A stretch of DNA of 5,309 bases from Gelidibacter sp039916245 (lineage in GTDB: Bacteria > Bacteroidota > Bacteroidia > Flavobacteriales > Flavobacteriaceae). The notes beneath the pieces were generated by a model. It ran no database searches and was not told the DNA's origin. It saw nothing but the letters and a program-made list of their open reading frames with translations. The stretch lies in assembly GCF_039916245.1 (NCBI RefSeq), contig NZ_JBDSLS010000204.1, forward strand, positions 1 to 5,309. Reading direction: 5' to 3'. The stretch's first letter is position 1. The number at the start of each line of letters is the position of its first letter. Shown here piece by piece: positions 5,309 through 5,309 of the stretch. Made by a program: the position numbers and the translations under genes.

Positions 5309-5309
5309 C

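Overview
The window looks like chromosomal DNA from a marine- or soil-type member of the Bacteroidota, most likely Flavobacteriaceae. The support is AT-rich DNA, A-rich leaders before start codons instead of Shine-Dalgarno sites, a lipoprotein-type GH92 mannosidase followed by a flavobacterial-style sodium/solute symporter, and a LytS/LytT-type two-component pair of the kind common in this phylum. I place it no lower than family.

Left half, minus strand (1-2444): a GH92 alpha-mannosidase lipoprotein gene (180-2444) is followed after only 6 bases by the start of an SSS-family sodium/solute symporter (173 down to 1, cut by the window edge). The two genes share one reading frame and are separated by three consecutive TAG codons. 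They probably form an operon that trims mannose from glycans and imports a product.

Middle (2445-2714): a 270-base divergent intergenic region with a weak promoter candidate for the mannosidase, a pair of TCACA-containing direct repeats 21 bases apart, and a T6A8 tract.

Right half, plus strand (2715-4627): a four-helix membrane histidine kinase of the LytS/His_kinase type, a 142-base gap plus the kinase stop boundary (3774-3916) containing a possible 27-codon ORF that overlaps the next start by ATGA, then a LytTR DNA-binding response regulator. Kinase and regulator are a cognate pair by position and family. Whether they control the divergent mannosidase operon is not shown by the sequence.

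Right end (4628-5309): about 590 bases with no supportable gene, packed with short palindromes and repeats, then a clear intrinsic terminator (hairpin 5220-5251) whose T-tract lies on the minus strand. This implies a convergent minus-strand gene just beyond the window. A 13-codon secreted-protein-like start (5267-5308) sits after it.

I find no convincing new biological system. The items most worth checking are the triple stop at the mannosidase/symporter junction, the overlapping small ORF before the response regulator, and the mutually exclusive stem-loops in the right-hand noncoding region.
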